A stretch of DNA of 64,000 bases, from contig NC_004347.2 in the NCBI RefSeq assembly GCF_000146165.2, positions 4,263,029-4,327,028 on the forward strand. The letters are read 5' to 3'. Made by a program: the position numbers and the translations under genes. This DNA is from Shewanella oneidensis MR-1 (GTDB taxonomy: Bacteria > Pseudomonadota > Gammaproteobacteria > Enterobacterales > Shewanellaceae). A model generated the notes under the pieces. It was not told where the DNA came from. It ran no database searches and worked only from the letters and a program-made list of their open reading frames with translations. Below are positions 26,790 through 35,839 of the stretch, piece after piece (position 1 is the first letter of the stretch; every line of letters starts with the position of its first letter).

Positions 26790-27548
26790 TTACGCGAGTA
26801 ATTTCTTAGCTGCCGCAACCACGATAGAAACCGCACTGACTTCGGTTTTCTTCATTGTCGCTTCATCAGGGATTTCTTGTTGAGTACGGTTCACAATCAC
26901 ACCCGCCACACAGGCAGCACGCCAACCTTGAGTCGCACACATAGTAAATAGTGTCGCAGACTCCATTTCATAGTTCAGCACGCCCATGTCTTGCCACTCT
27001 TTCATTGAGCCAGCAAAACGGCGAGTCACACGACCAGTCACAGTGTCATAACGCTCTTGACCGGGGTAGAAAGTATCTGAAGACGCCGTCACACCGATGT
27101 GAGGCTCGACGCCCGCATCACGGCACGCTGCAACCATAGCAGTGGTACATTCGAAGTTGGCTACCGCTGGGAACTCCATTGGTGCAAAGTGTAAACTCGC
27201 GCCATCTAAACGCACTGACGCTTGAGTCACAATCACATCACCCACATTTACATGGGGTTGAATTGCGCCTGTCGTACCTACGCGCAGGAAGGTATTCACG
27301 CCTAATTGCGCTAATTCTTCCACAGCAATCGAGGTTGATGGACCACCAATACCAGTGGAACAAATTACCACTGGCTTACCGTCAGCATAGGCTAAGTAGC
27401 TTGTGTACTCGCGGTGGCTTGCAAGGAATGTTGCATTATCCATTAACTCGGCAATACGTTTTACACGCTCAGGATCGCCTGGCACAATCGCCAACGTTGC
27501 ACCATCGAGCATCGCTTTGGTCAAACCTAAATGAAATACATCAGCCAT
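26790..27548 (-). CDS. udp: Uridine phosphorylase
   Basis: About 252 residues from the ATG at 27548, which has AAAGGGG at a good distance; a second ATG six codons upstream is open but poorly placed. The enzyme cleaves uridine with phosphate to uracil and ribose-1-phosphate. Conserved segments are [74 protein letters not shown] and [13 protein letters not shown], all matching the Udp branch of the NP-1 family. It is monocistronic and convergent with the nucleoside channel gene. Confidence 0.95.
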   Translation of the reverse strand: MADVFHLGLTKAMLDGATLAIVPGDPERVKRIAELMDNATFLASHREYTSYLAYADGKPVVICSTGIGGPSTSIAVEELAQLGVNTFLRVGTTGAIQPHVNVGDVIVTQASVRLDGASLHFAPMEFPAVANFECTTAMVAACRDAGVEPHIGVTASSDTFYPGQERYDTVTGRVTRRFAGSMKEWQDMGVLNYEMESATLFTMCATQGWRAACVAGVIVNRTQQEIPDEATMKKTEVSAVSIVVAAAKKLLA

Positions 27549-27960
27549 CGTGAAAACCCCTTTCATTTTTGATAGTAAAATTCTTATATAATCGACTTTA
27601 ACCTAGTATCGAAGCGGTGAAGGTTAACTTGATCACAGAATTATCGGCAAGAAGAATTGTTCATCCGTAATGTAATTACCAAACCTATTACAGCTTGATC
27701 ACAAAGATAGCAAATCTGTGATGCTTCTGTCGGCTTGTATCAATTTCGAGGAATAAAGTGTGAGTCAGATCTGACTCTATCGCCACTGCCGGCAGCACAA
27801 AAGATATATGACATTGATTTATTTAAAGTTTGCTGAAATCACGCTTTAGTATTAATCTGTAGAAGGATAAATATTGATCCAGATCACGTTTCATAGCCGT
27901 GCTCAGGGTTAGGGTTAAGACGAGACCAAAGCACGATAAAAGACGACAAGGAGTACGCCA
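27549..27960. other. Divergent intergenic region between udp and the DUF465 gene
   Basis: About 410 bases. Several CRP-type half-sites are present, namely TCACA near 27633 and 27699 and TGTGA near 27717, plus an FNR/CRP-like site at 27874. In E. coli udp is controlled by CRP and CytR, so CRP control is likely here, but none of the sites on the udp side is a full consensus match. Confidence 0.45.
27874..27887. promoter_or_regulatory. Candidate FNR/CRP-type site before the DUF465 gene
   Basis: TTGATCCAGATCAC is one base from the FNR consensus TTGAT-N4-ATCAA and also contains a CRP-like TCAC half. It lies about 75 bases before the start codon. Confidence 0.45.
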
Positions 27961-28173
27961 ATGTTTCCAGAATATCGAGATCTGATTAGCACATTAAAGA
28001 CTCAAGATGCTCATTTTCAACGTAAATTCAACGAGCACAATCAATTAGATGAGGAAATCAAACAACTGGAAAAACGAGTTGGCAGTGATTTCAATCCAGC
28101 AGTAAAAGAACTTAAGAGCAAAAAGCTCCATTTAAAAGAAGAGATCTATCAAATTCTCAAATCCCATAGCTAA
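27961..28173 (+). CDS. DUF465 (YdcH-like) small coiled-coil protein
   Basis: A 70-residue, highly charged helical protein (MFPEYRDLISTLKTQDAHFQ, then DEEIKQLEKRVG) ending in a Lys-rich helix. This is the pattern of the DUF465/YdcH family, cytoplasmic proteins of unknown function. AAGGAG lies seven bases ahead of the ATG. The left end of an IS4 element begins 23 bases past its stop, so the natural downstream region and terminator have been displaced. Confidence 0.85.
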   Translation: MFPEYRDLISTLKTQDAHFQRKFNEHNQLDEEIKQLEKRVGSDFNPAVKELKSKKLHLKEEIYQILKSHS

Positions 28174-28259
28174 GTTTTTATCGCGGGAAAAACTAAGGGC
28201 GCCTAAGCGTAATGCCGATCAGTTAAGACAGATCGCTTGACGATCTCGCTAAAAAGATC

Positions 28260-28292
28260 AAAATCCGATGACCTCATGTCATCGGATTTTTT
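28260..28292 (+). terminator. Hairpin directly before the transposase start codon
   Basis: AAAATCCGATGAC, loop CTCAT, GTCATCGGATTTT, then TT and the ATG at 28293. A terminator-type hairpin touching the start codon would stop transcripts entering from outside and leaves no room for a normal ribosome-binding site. Confidence 0.75.
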
Positions 28293-29615
28293 ATGCAACT
28301 CTCAGAAGCACTTGCTCGCACTCATATTACCCGCCTAACCGAATTCACCTGCCTCGCTGATGTGTTAGAGCCTGAGTTAATTCAATCCTGTTTAGACTCA
28401 CAAGGCGTTGCTACTCTCAGACGACGCAAATTGCCGATGGACGCGATGATTTGGGCCGTTATCGGAATGGCCTTGTTCCGAGGGGAGTCTGTTCGGTCAC
28501 TCATCAACAAACTCGACATTGTTTTGCCGCAAGAGATTGATTATGTTGCCCGTAGTGCCGTGACTCAGGCGCGTAAACGATTAGGCAGTGAGGTCGTTCG
28601 AGAAGTGTTCAGCCGTAGCGCGAATACCTGGCACGCGAGAGCCGAACACCCTCATTGGTGTGGTCTGAACCTGTATGGCGTCGATAGTGTGGTGTGGCGG
28701 ACACCCGATAGTGTTCAAAATCAAGCAGCCTTTGGACGAACCGCCAACGCTTCCGGCGAAGCGGCTTATCCGCAAATTCGCATGGTTTGCCTGATGGAGT
28801 TAAGCAGCCATTTGTTGGTCAACAGCGCCTTTGATTCGGTTGTCGAAAATGAAATGAACTTAGCCTCTCAGCTCATTTCTAGCATCCCCAATCACAATCT
28901 AACCCTATTTGACCGAGGATTTTATTCGCTCGGCCTGCTGCACGCTTGGCAGCAAGCACAACCTAATAGCCACTGGTTGTTGCCATTGAAGAAAGGCACT
29001 CAATATGAGGTGGTTAGAACGCTGGGAAAACATGACCAGTGGGTGAAACTCACCACCACGCCTCAAGCAAGAAAGAAATGGCCGCAGCTCCCTGACACCC
29101 TTGAAGCGCGCTTACTGACTAAGACGGTGAAAGGTAAGTCAGTCGCCATATTGACCTCGTTAACAGACCCAATGCGTTACCCAAGTGAAGACATCGTCGA
29201 CTTATATGCCCATCGTTGGGAAATCGAACTGGGCTACAGAGAGATGAAACAACATTTACTGGAGAGCCGTTTTACGCTCCGCAGCCAACTGCCTGAGCTG
29301 GTGTTCCAAGAGCTATGGGGGGTGCTACTGGCCTACAATCTCATTAGATACAAGATGTTACTGATGGCCAAAAGCTTACCATCGGTTCATCCCAATCAAC
29401 TGAGTTTTCGTGATGCAGCGAGTCATATCATCTTCAAGTTGACACAGTTGTCATCACAAACGCCGGGAAATGTTCCCAGAGACGTATTGGATATAGAACG
29501 CAATGCACGACAATTTAAATTGGATGGTAAACGGGAAAGGGCTTATCCAAGGATCCTTAAAATGAGCAAAAATAAGTTTCCGGTTAGATCAAAGAAAAAT
29601 GCCGTTCACTCTTAA
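28293..29615 (+). CDS. IS4-family transposase
   Basis: A 440-residue DDE transposase. The N-terminal IS4-type domain (about 15-105) is followed by a catalytic core with YGVDSVVW around the first Asp, [10 protein letters not shown] with the second Asp, and the IS4 signature Y-x2-R-x3-E-x6-K visible exactly as [15 protein letters not shown]. The reading frame is intact. Its TAA lies inside the right terminal repeat, in the loop of a hairpin. The family-specific insertion subgroup cannot be settled by eye. Confidence 0.93.
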   Translation: MQLSEALARTHITRLTEFTCLADVLEPELIQSCLDSQGVATLRRRKLPMDAMIWAVIGMALFRGESVRSLINKLDIVLPQEIDYVARSAVTQARKRLGSEVVREVFSRSANTWHARAEHPHWCGLNLYGVDSVVWRTPDSVQNQAAFGRTANASGEAAYPQIRMVCLMELSSHLLVNSAFDSVVENEMNLASQLISSIPNHNLTLFDRGFYSLGLLHAWQQAQPNSHWLLPLKKGTQYEVVRTLGKHDQWVKLTTTPQARKKWPQLPDTLEARLLTKTVKGKSVAILTSLTDPMRYPSEDIVDLYAHRWEIELGYREMKQHLLESRFTLRSQLPELVFQELWGVLLAYNLIRYKMLLMAKSLPSVHPNQLSFRDAASHIIFKLTQLSSQTPGNVPRDVLDIERNARQFKLDGKRERAYPRILKMSKNKFPVRSKKNAVHS

Positions 29616-29627
29616 GTGAACGGCATT
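29598..29627. terminator. Hairpin overlapping the transposase stop and right IS end
   Basis: AATGCCGTTCACT pairs perfectly with AGTGAACGGCATT around CTTA; the stop codon straddles the loop. A T-run follows 14 bases later, outside the stem, so termination is possible but not certain. Confidence 0.55.
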
Positions 29628-29662
29628 ACGCCTAAGCGCCCTTTTTGTTGCCATTAAGCCAA

Positions 29663-30838
29663 TTACAGATAGTAATCTTTCAGTGGCGGAAAACCATTAA
29701 AACACACTGCCGAATAGGTCGTAGTATACGCGCCGGCAGTTAACCAATACATACGATCTCCAATCGCTAAATCATTCGGCAGACCATAGCTGTAGTGTTC
29801 GTACATGATGTCGGCGCTATCGCAGGTTGGGCCAGCGATAACACATTTCTCCAACTCACCCTGTTTATGGGTGAAGATTGGGAATTTAATCGCCTCATCC
29901 ATCGTTTCAATTAACCCAGAGAATTTACCCACATCGGTAAACACCCAACGCTCTAATGCGGTGTAAGATTTTTTACTGATTAGCACCACTTCAGACACCA
30001 ATACTCCAGCATTAGAGATTAGCGAACGGCCCGGCTCCAGAATAATTTGTGGCAAGTCATCACCAAAATCTTCCTTCAGGAAGTGAGTGATTTGCTCAGC
30101 ATACACACCCAATTGATTGGTTTTATCAATATAGTTAGCAGGGAAGCCGCCACCCATGTTGATCATCTTCAGGACGATATTATGCTCATCACGTAAACGG
30201 TCGAAGATGCTCTTCACTTTACCTATCGCAGAGTCCCACGCACCGATATCACGCTGCTGTGAACCGACATGGAACGAAATTCCATAAGGTTCTAAGCCTA
30301 ATTCATTCGCCAACACTAATAACTCGTAGGCCATCTCGTTTTGGCAACCAAATTTGCGCGATAACGGCCAATCAGCAGTGTCTGTACCTTCAGTCAAAAT
30401 ACGCACATAGATACGAGAACCCGGTGCTTCCTCAGCGATCATTCGCAGATCGGCTTCAGAATCTGATGCATACATACGCACGCCACGTTCATAAAAAGCC
30501 CGCACATCTTGGCGCTTTTTAATGGTATTGCCATAGCTCACTCGGTCAGCTGTAACCCCGACATTCATGACCATATCTAGCTCATAAATCGAGGCAATAT
30601 CAAAGTTTGACCCTTTGTCTTTGAGTAACGTGAGGATCTCCGCCGCAGGGTTCGCCTTAACTGCATAATAAACATCGGCATAAGGAAAACTATTAACCAT
30701 GTCATCGTATTGTTTCGCAATGATACTGGTATCAATCACTACGAATGGAGTCGCTTTATCCTTGGCAAACTCTTCGATACGCTTGAAGGTTTGAGCATCA
30801 TAATAATCAGCAACATCAATAGATTGAAATTGGCTCAT
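29663..30838 (-). CDS. Ornithine/lysine decarboxylase, PLP fold type III
   Basis: A 391-residue decarboxylase of the alanine-racemase-fold (eukaryotic-type) family, which makes putrescine or cadaverine. The PLP lysine sits in DVYYAVKANPAAEIL. The segment SFHVGSQQRD, the phosphate-binding EPGRSLISNAG and the active-site cysteine in AGPTCDSADIM all match. It is much smaller than the fold-type-I SpeC/SpeF enzymes and lacks their domains. Ornithine versus lysine preference cannot be read from motifs. It is monocistronic, and its downstream end lies 21 bases from an inserted IS4 element. Confidence 0.9.
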   Translation of the reverse strand: MSQFQSIDVADYYDAQTFKRIEEFAKDKATPFVVIDTSIIAKQYDDMVNSFPYADVYYAVKANPAAEILTLLKDKGSNFDIASIYELDMVMNVGVTADRVSYGNTIKKRQDVRAFYERGVRMYASDSEADLRMIAEEAPGSRIYVRILTEGTDTADWPLSRKFGCQNEMAYELLVLANELGLEPYGISFHVGSQQRDIGAWDSAIGKVKSIFDRLRDEHNIVLKMINMGGGFPANYIDKTNQLGVYAEQITHFLKEDFGDDLPQIILEPGRSLISNAGVLVSEVVLISKKSYTALERWVFTDVGKFSGLIETMDEAIKFPIFTHKQGELEKCVIAGPTCDSADIMYEHYSYGLPNDLAIGDRMYWLTAGAYTTTYSAVCFNGFPPLKDYYL

Positions 30839-31242
30839 TGGGCCAGAGTCTCCTTTGGGTCAGATGGTAAAAAGTCGCTATGTGTCATAAAAACGTGCGC
30901 AGTAAACGATATTTTTTTAGTTAACGCAACGAATTTTTATGCTTAATAACTAACTTTTTATTCCACCAATTGTTAAGTTCGAATAAGCTGAAAAAAACTA
31001 TTTTTAAAACAAGTAATTATGCATAAGAGTCCCGCTAAAGAGCTTGATGTTTGTTAACGCCCAACAATGCATTGTTAAAGCGGGTAATCCTGCCTTATGC
31101 AAGGATGGATTATCGGGAAAGAGCGATAGGATGAGTCTGAAATGATAGTGAATGGAAAATCATCATCTGCACATTATGCAGGAATAAGTCGGGGATGAGC
31201 GAGGGGGAAATTCCCCCTCAAATCGGATTTACTGCAGCGGTA
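30839..31242. other. Intergenic region upstream of the decarboxylase
   Basis: About 400 AT-rich bases with no supported gene. It contains a perfect 14-base palindrome AACAATGCATTGTT (31063-31076) and, at 31201-31219, the hairpin GAGGGGGA-AAT-TCCCCCTC just past the stop of the next gene. That hairpin lacks a T-run, so it is a weak terminator candidate. Confidence 0.6.
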
Positions 31243-31731
31243 TTACTGCTGTGACTCATTTAATTTTGCTAAGGCTTGGCCTAGGGCTTCACTGGAGTCG
31301 AAGTAGGCAATTTCCTGAATATTCATATTATTCAATAAAATCATAGTTGCCATATCTTTAGAATCCGGCAGTAAACGGCTCACTTCCCCTTCCCTGTCTA
31401 ACCCAATCGCAAAGGGTAATTCTTGCATTTGCGGCACAGCAACAAACTTAGCAATCAGCGACGGCATACCGCTGATATCAGCCACATAAACTAATTGCGC
31501 AGGAAACTTATCACCCGCTAAAGAGGTGAGGGTTTCTTTGATGATATCACCGCCTTTCATACTGCGGCTAAAGAGCACCACTTTAGTTTGGTCGGTAACA
31601 CTGACCGCCCTGTCATTTTGATCTTGCAATGAAATAGGATTTATCGCGTCACCCGCCACATAACTTGCAGCCAACGCCATCATGGGAGTGAAAAGGAAGG
31701 ACAGGCACAACAACAGCTTTCTCATAAACAC
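31243..31731 (-). CDS. Exported protein, possible thioredoxin-like fold, function unknown
   Basis: 162 residues with a signal peptide (MRKLLLCLSFLFTPMMALAA) and a mature part of about 140 residues. The opening YVAGDAINPISLQDQNDRAV and the central KVVLFSRSMKGGD look like the start of a peroxiredoxin or thioredoxin-like fold, but the CxxC site is absent: the mature protein has no Cys. A redox role is therefore unlikely unless it binds a partner. Monocistronic by spacing. I do not assign a function. Confidence 0.6.
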   Translation of the reverse strand: MFMRKLLLCLSFLFTPMMALAASYVAGDAINPISLQDQNDRAVSVTDQTKVVLFSRSMKGGDIIKETLTSLAGDKFPAQLVYVADISGMPSLIAKFVAVPQMQELPFAIGLDREGEVSRLLPDSKDMATMILLNNMNIQEIAYFDSSEALGQALAKLNESQQ

Positions 31732-31961
31732 TTAGCTCCATTTTAAATACGGGCAATAGCATACCTGAGTCTCGTAACCAGCTCATTTAATCCGAGTCAT
31801 TACATGATACGCTTCACAATGCATCGCAAATACGTCTTTAATAGCAGCACTTGTTTATGGCGGGTATTGGACTTTGCGACTCTACGTCCTACTGTAAACT
31901 TGCAATTTTAGTCTGTTCCACGTTTACTGTGCTGCCAAAATATCGATAGTGACGGAATACT

Positions 31962-33506
31962 ATGTTGTTGATACTGATAATTATCGCTTTTGTTGTGCTG
32001 TTTGTTTTTTTTGCTAAATATCAAAAAAAACAAGCTCAAGCCGCAGCGCTTGCCGCAGGTGATCCTTCGGCACTACTCAATCATGGCCTAACACTGATCA
32101 ACCAAAATCAAGTAGAAACTGGCTTAGATTTTATCCATCAAGCGGTGGATAAAGGATTTGCAATTGCGGCCATTGCCCTTGCCGAATTGTATTCGGGCCG
32201 ATTTCCACAAGTGCCCGCCGATGCCAAGGCGTCCAACGATTGGTATAAAAAAGCCGCTGAATTAGATCCCCAATATTTAGCTATGCTAACACTACCTAAT
32301 TTGCTCTCATCGCAGGCGCAAACCCCCGATGAGTTAATCGCGCAGGTAGAACAGCTCAAACCCAATGCCGAAGCGGGGCAAGCCGAATTTCAATATGAGC
32401 TCGCCTACTTGTATCTAAGGCAACCTTTTCTCGATCCCGATGCGAGTCAAGCCATTTACTGGTTCGAAAAAGCCGCAGCACAAAACAAACAAGAGGCAAA
32501 TTACCACTTAGGGACACTCTACAAGGATGATGAACGCATCACCTCCGACTATAATAAAGCTCGTAAATACTTTGAAAAAGCCGTCGCCGCGGGTGATGAA
32601 TTAGCGAAGGATAACCTAGCTCATATGCTGGCTACAGGACAGGGCGGTCCGAAGGATCTCGTTCGCGCCGAGCACCTACTCAGCGAATATGCGGCTGAAG
32701 ATGATTTTCGCCAGTATTACCTAGGTAAACGTTTCCTCTATGGTGAAGATTTTGCAGTCGACTATGACAAGGCACGCCATTGGTTAGAAAAATCCAGTGC
32801 TGCTGGCAATGTCTTTGCTAAGTTGGCGCTGGCACACCTTAAGCTACTAGCCCAAAAAAATGACCAGGACTATCTACAGGCACGAACTGAGTTCGAAGCT
32901 TTGGCGCCCCAGTGGCAAGAGGAAGCCCTATTCGGCCTAGGTAAAATCTACGAAGAAGGCTTAGGAGTCTCACGCCAACCGATTAAAGCCTTAATGTATT
33001 ACCAACTGGCGGCTATGAGCCACAATACCGACTATCTCACCGCATACGATAAGCTCAGTAAACGCTTAGGAACCTTAGAGATCCGCGAAGCCCAAAGCCT
33101 GTGTAATAACTTTCTGCATCAACATCCTATCCCCAATGAGCAGCAGGCTTATTACTACCTTAACCAAGCAGAAATCTACCGCAAGGGTGACCATCCGAGT
33201 CGCGAAGGGCTGCAAACCGCCGAAACTTGGTACCGTAAATCCGCCGACTTGGGCAATCAGAATGCGATGCAAGCCTTGGTAGAAATCTATCGTCATGAAT
33301 TGATGGATAAACCCGTACAAGCCTTTATTTGGTCGAGCATACTGCTGCGCAACTTTGGCAAATACGGGATGAATAGCGATCAACTCTTGTATCAACAGCA
33401 AGCTCAATCGCGCTTAACGGAATCCGAGCTTTTGTATGCCCAGAGCGAAATCGAGCGCATTGAAGCCCTGTTAACACCTTACCTAGAAACTCATCAGTCA
33501 GTTTGA
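31962..33506 (+). CDS. Membrane-anchored Sel1/TPR repeat protein
   Basis: 514 residues. An N-terminal membrane helix (LLILIIIAFVVLFVFFA) is followed by a basic stretch and an array of Sel1-like repeats, recognised by recurring units such as AIYWFEKAAAQNKQEANYHLG, ARKYFEKAVAAGDELA and ARHWLEKSSAAGNVFAKLALA. Such solenoids are protein-interaction scaffolds; here the array would face the periplasm or the cytoplasm depending on the signal-anchor orientation. The partner is unknown. It has its own upstream region and converges on a LysR gene across a hairpin. Confidence 0.8.
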   Translation: MLLILIIIAFVVLFVFFAKYQKKQAQAAALAAGDPSALLNHGLTLINQNQVETGLDFIHQAVDKGFAIAAIALAELYSGRFPQVPADAKASNDWYKKAAELDPQYLAMLTLPNLLSSQAQTPDELIAQVEQLKPNAEAGQAEFQYELAYLYLRQPFLDPDASQAIYWFEKAAAQNKQEANYHLGTLYKDDERITSDYNKARKYFEKAVAAGDELAKDNLAHMLATGQGGPKDLVRAEHLLSEYAAEDDFRQYYLGKRFLYGEDFAVDYDKARHWLEKSSAAGNVFAKLALAHLKLLAQKNDQDYLQARTEFEALAPQWQEEALFGLGKIYEEGLGVSRQPIKALMYYQLAAMSHNTDYLTAYDKLSKRLGTLEIREAQSLCNNFLHQHPIPNEQQAYYYLNQAEIYRKGDHPSREGLQTAETWYRKSADLGNQNAMQALVEIYRHELMDKPVQAFIWSSILLRNFGKYGMNSDQLLYQQQAQSRLTESELLYAQSEIERIEALLTPYLETHQSV

Positions 33507-33527
33507 ATCTTAGTCAGTTTGAATCTT
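33496..33527. repeat. 16-bp tandem duplication spanning the stop codon
   Basis: AGTCAGTTTGAATCTT occurs twice in direct succession. The first copy contains the TGA of the Sel1 gene and the second copy repeats it downstream, so the protein is unchanged. Confidence 0.9.
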
Positions 33528-33532
33528 AGTCA

Positions 33533-33569
33533 CATAGGATTTGGCCTTTTTACTTAGCCAAATCCTATG
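33533..33569. terminator. Hairpin between the convergent Sel1 and LysR genes
   Basis: CATAGGATTTGGC and its reverse complement GCCAAATCCTATG enclose an 11-base T-rich loop. No T-run follows on either side, so termination is plausible but weak. The arms share a 10-base word with the LysR-type operator at 34455. Confidence 0.55.
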
Positions 33570-33583
33570 ATTAAGAGCGGTAT

Positions 33584-34423
33584 TTATGCGGTTGCTTGAG
33601 TTAAATACCGCAACAATTTGGCTAAGGTTGGCGCAACTGCCTGATGGGAGGGATAACACAGCCCAATACGGCGGAACATTCTCGGACCATCAAATTTAAT
33701 CTGTTTAAGCCGAGGCTCATCCTCGATTAATCCATCGGGCAGGAAGCTCACACCAAATCCCGCCAACACCAATGACATCACCAAAGATTTCGAATCTGCC
33801 TTTGCGACCAGATTCAGTGACAAATTACTGCATGCCAATAACCCTATGGTTTGCTGGTGCGCTTCACAGGGCGGACATTCAATAAAGTCATATTGGCTTA
33901 ACTCTTCGGGGCGAATACGGTTGGCCTGTGCCAGCGGATGCTCAGTCGGCACGCACAGCACATAATCCTCCTCCCAAAGCGGAAAAAACACCTCATCCTC
34001 ATGGCGTAAGCTATCTAAAGTCAAACGACAATCCGCAGTGCTTTGATAGTCCACCAGCTCTAAATCTAAATGGCTAATGGCCTGATTAATTTGCGTTAAT
34101 AGCCCAGCTAGGCGGCGTTGACTCAAATCAGGCATCACGGCTAAGCGCAACTTTTGCCGACTCGCTTTCGCCATAAACAGCGCGGGTAATTTACTCGCCT
34201 CCTCCACTAACTTTACCGCCAGAGGATAAAGATAGTGTGCACTGTCTAAGGCCTTAACGCCCTTTTTACTGCGCTCAAATAGGGGGCCGCCCAGTTCTTC
34301 CTCTAATTGCTTGAGCCCTGCAGAAAGAGAAGGTTGGCTGACATAACAACGTGTTGCCGCCGCGGTAATATTGTTTTCCTCATAAATTGCGATAAAAAAG
34401 CGCAATAAGCGTAAATCTACCAT
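33584..34423 (-). CDS. LysR-family transcriptional regulator
   Basis: 279 residues. The N-terminal winged helix-turn-helix (about 1-60, LRFFIAIYEENNITAAATRCYVSQPSLSAGLKQLEEELG) is the LysR signature, followed by a periplasmic-binding-protein-like effector domain. It is divergently transcribed from an SDR oxidoreductase with a T-N11-A palindrome between them, the standard arrangement in which the regulator controls its neighbour and itself. The effector is unknown. Confidence 0.9.
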   Translation of the reverse strand: MVDLRLLRFFIAIYEENNITAAATRCYVSQPSLSAGLKQLEEELGGPLFERSKKGVKALDSAHYLYPLAVKLVEEASKLPALFMAKASRQKLRLAVMPDLSQRRLAGLLTQINQAISHLDLELVDYQSTADCRLTLDSLRHEDEVFFPLWEEDYVLCVPTEHPLAQANRIRPEELSQYDFIECPPCEAHQQTIGLLACSNLSLNLVAKADSKSLVMSLVLAGFGVSFLPDGLIEDEPRLKQIKFDGPRMFRRIGLCYPSHQAVAPTLAKLLRYLTQATA

Positions 34424-34454
34424 CAGCCTTCACCTTGTCTGCCGAGCATATGTC

Positions 34455-34469
34455 ATAGGCAAATCCTAT
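34455..34469. promoter_or_regulatory. LysR-type operator (T-N11-A palindrome)
   Basis: ATAGG-CAAAT-CCTAT is a perfect inverted repeat with the T-N11-A spacing of LysR sites. It lies 31 bases before the LysR start and about 115 before the SDR start. Confidence 0.6.
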
Positions 34470-34583
34470 CACATCCAGTGGGAATAAGTATTTTCCAGCC
34501 TAAAAATCCCCACCTATACTGATACCCAAGCTAGATATTCAGCAATTAATCTTATTATCCGTAAGTAAAGATAGGAAACTCAA

Positions 34584-35315
34584 ATGACCAACGCTAATAA
34601 ATCCCTCGTTGTTATCACGGGCGCCTCATCCGGCATTGGCGCAGCTATCGCCAAAAGTTTTAGTGCAGCAGGACATCCGCTGTTGCTACTGGCTCGCCGC
34701 GCAGAAGCAATGCAAGCCCTTGCTTTACCAAACAGTTTATCCATCAGCGTTGATGTAACCGATGCAGACGCTATCAAGGCTGCGATTAGCCAAGCAGAAG
34801 CGCAGTTTGGCCCTGTGGGTTGCCTTATCAATAATGCTGGCGTCATGCTACTTGGGCAAATTGATACTCAAGATCCTAACGAATGGAGCCGCATGCTCAA
34901 TATCAATGTAATGGGCGTACTCAATGGTATTCACGCTGTATTAGCTGGCATGAAGGCGCACAAAAACGGCACCATTATCAATATCAGCTCGGTGGCAGGT
35001 CGTAAAACCTTTCCCAATCATGCGGCTTACTGCGCCACTAAATTTGCCGTGCATGCCTTAACCGAAAACATTCGTGAAGAAGTGGCAATGGATGACGTAC
35101 GCCTGATCACTATCGCCCCTGGCGCAGTTGAAACAGAGCTCCTAAGCCATACCACGGATGAGGCCATCAAAGCGGGTTACCATGATTGGAAAGAACAAAT
35201 GGGTGGCGTGATTGCTCCCGAAAACGTTGCTGCAGCTACATTATTTGCTTGGCAACAACCACAAAATGTTTGTGTACGTGAGATTGTATTGGCTCCCACT
35301 CGCCAACAACCTTAA
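34584..35315 (+). CDS. Short-chain dehydrogenase/reductase
   Basis: A 243-residue classical SDR with NAD(P)-binding VVITGASSGIGAAIA near residue 10, the structural NNAG in LINNAGVML, the catalytic Ser in INISSVAG and the YxxxK pair in AAYCATKFA. An Arg pair after the first strand (LLLARRAE) suggests NADP. It resembles the YdfG-like group acting on hydroxy acids or small alcohols, but the substrate cannot be inferred. Likely controlled by the divergent LysR regulator. Confidence 0.9.
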   Translation: MTNANKSLVVITGASSGIGAAIAKSFSAAGHPLLLLARRAEAMQALALPNSLSISVDVTDADAIKAAISQAEAQFGPVGCLINNAGVMLLGQIDTQDPNEWSRMLNINVMGVLNGIHAVLAGMKAHKNGTIINISSVAGRKTFPNHAAYCATKFAVHALTENIREEVAMDDVRLITIAPGAVETELLSHTTDEAIKAGYHDWKEQMGGVIAPENVAAATLFAWQQPQNVCVREIVLAPTRQQP

Positions 35316-35839
35316 TCAGTAAACGCAAGGAACAGACGGGCGATACTCTGATGTAGACGCTGCGTGCTTTTGATAGCGCGCAGTATCTACAAAAAGCCCC
35401 CTTATGGCTCAAACAAGCGTCGGCTTTGGACCCCAACATTTATTCGAAACACTAGAGTCAAAATGTGCTCGAAATAGCAGAGTAAAAATGCGCATTCATC
35501 TCGAGAAATGATTACGAACGACTACTTTAGATATAGCCAATTCTACAAAATGTTAGCTCGATCACTGTCCATTATTAGCACTTTTTCTCCCACCAGCCGC
35601 TACCTTCCGCAAAAAGTCAATTTCAACCCAAAAATAACTAATTGTTTTTAATTAGATTAATTTTACCAAACTCACCATCACATCCGTTCAATTAGATTTT
35701 TATCAATTAGATTTTTTTAATGAAAGTGACACACCTCAAATAAACAATTCACGACCTTTGATAAATTTATTCACAAGGTGGAATCAATAGCTACATTCCA
35801 TCAACAAAGTCATTCAGATGACACCTAAGAAAGGATGAG
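35316..35839. other. Intergenic region upstream of the cytochrome module
   Basis: About 520 bases, very AT-rich in its second half. It contains two copies of TCAATTAGATTTTT 15 bases apart (35688 and 35703) and the CRP-like site listed at 35725. No supported gene. Confidence 0.6.
35725..35740. promoter_or_regulatory. Candidate CRP site before the cytochrome c gene
   Basis: AGTGA-CACACC-TCAAA matches the CRP consensus TGTGA-N6-TCACA at eight of ten positions. It is 100 bases before the monoheme cytochrome gene. CRP controls many anaerobic respiration genes in Shewanella. Confidence 0.4.

Larger units (their letters stand above)
28197..29641 (+). mobile_element. Complete IS4-family insertion sequence
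   Basis: About 1445 bases bounded by 31-base imperfect terminal inverted repeats (28197-28227 and 29611-29641) with 27 matches, both beginning GGGCGC and containing GCGTAATGCCG. It carries one intact transposase gene. I see no convincing target-site duplication: the flanks are GAAAAACTAA on the left and TTTTTGTTGC on the right. The ends may therefore be off by a few bases, or the flank has changed since insertion. Confidence 0.85.

Noticed and set aside
28186..29652. Target-site duplication of the IS4 element
   Set aside because: The ten or so bases on each side do not match, so no duplication was claimed.
30968..31076. Possible operator palindromes upstream of the decarboxylase
   Set aside because: AACAATGCATTGTT is a true palindrome but sits more than 220 bases from the start codon and matches no regulator I can name, so it is only mentioned in the intergenic entry.
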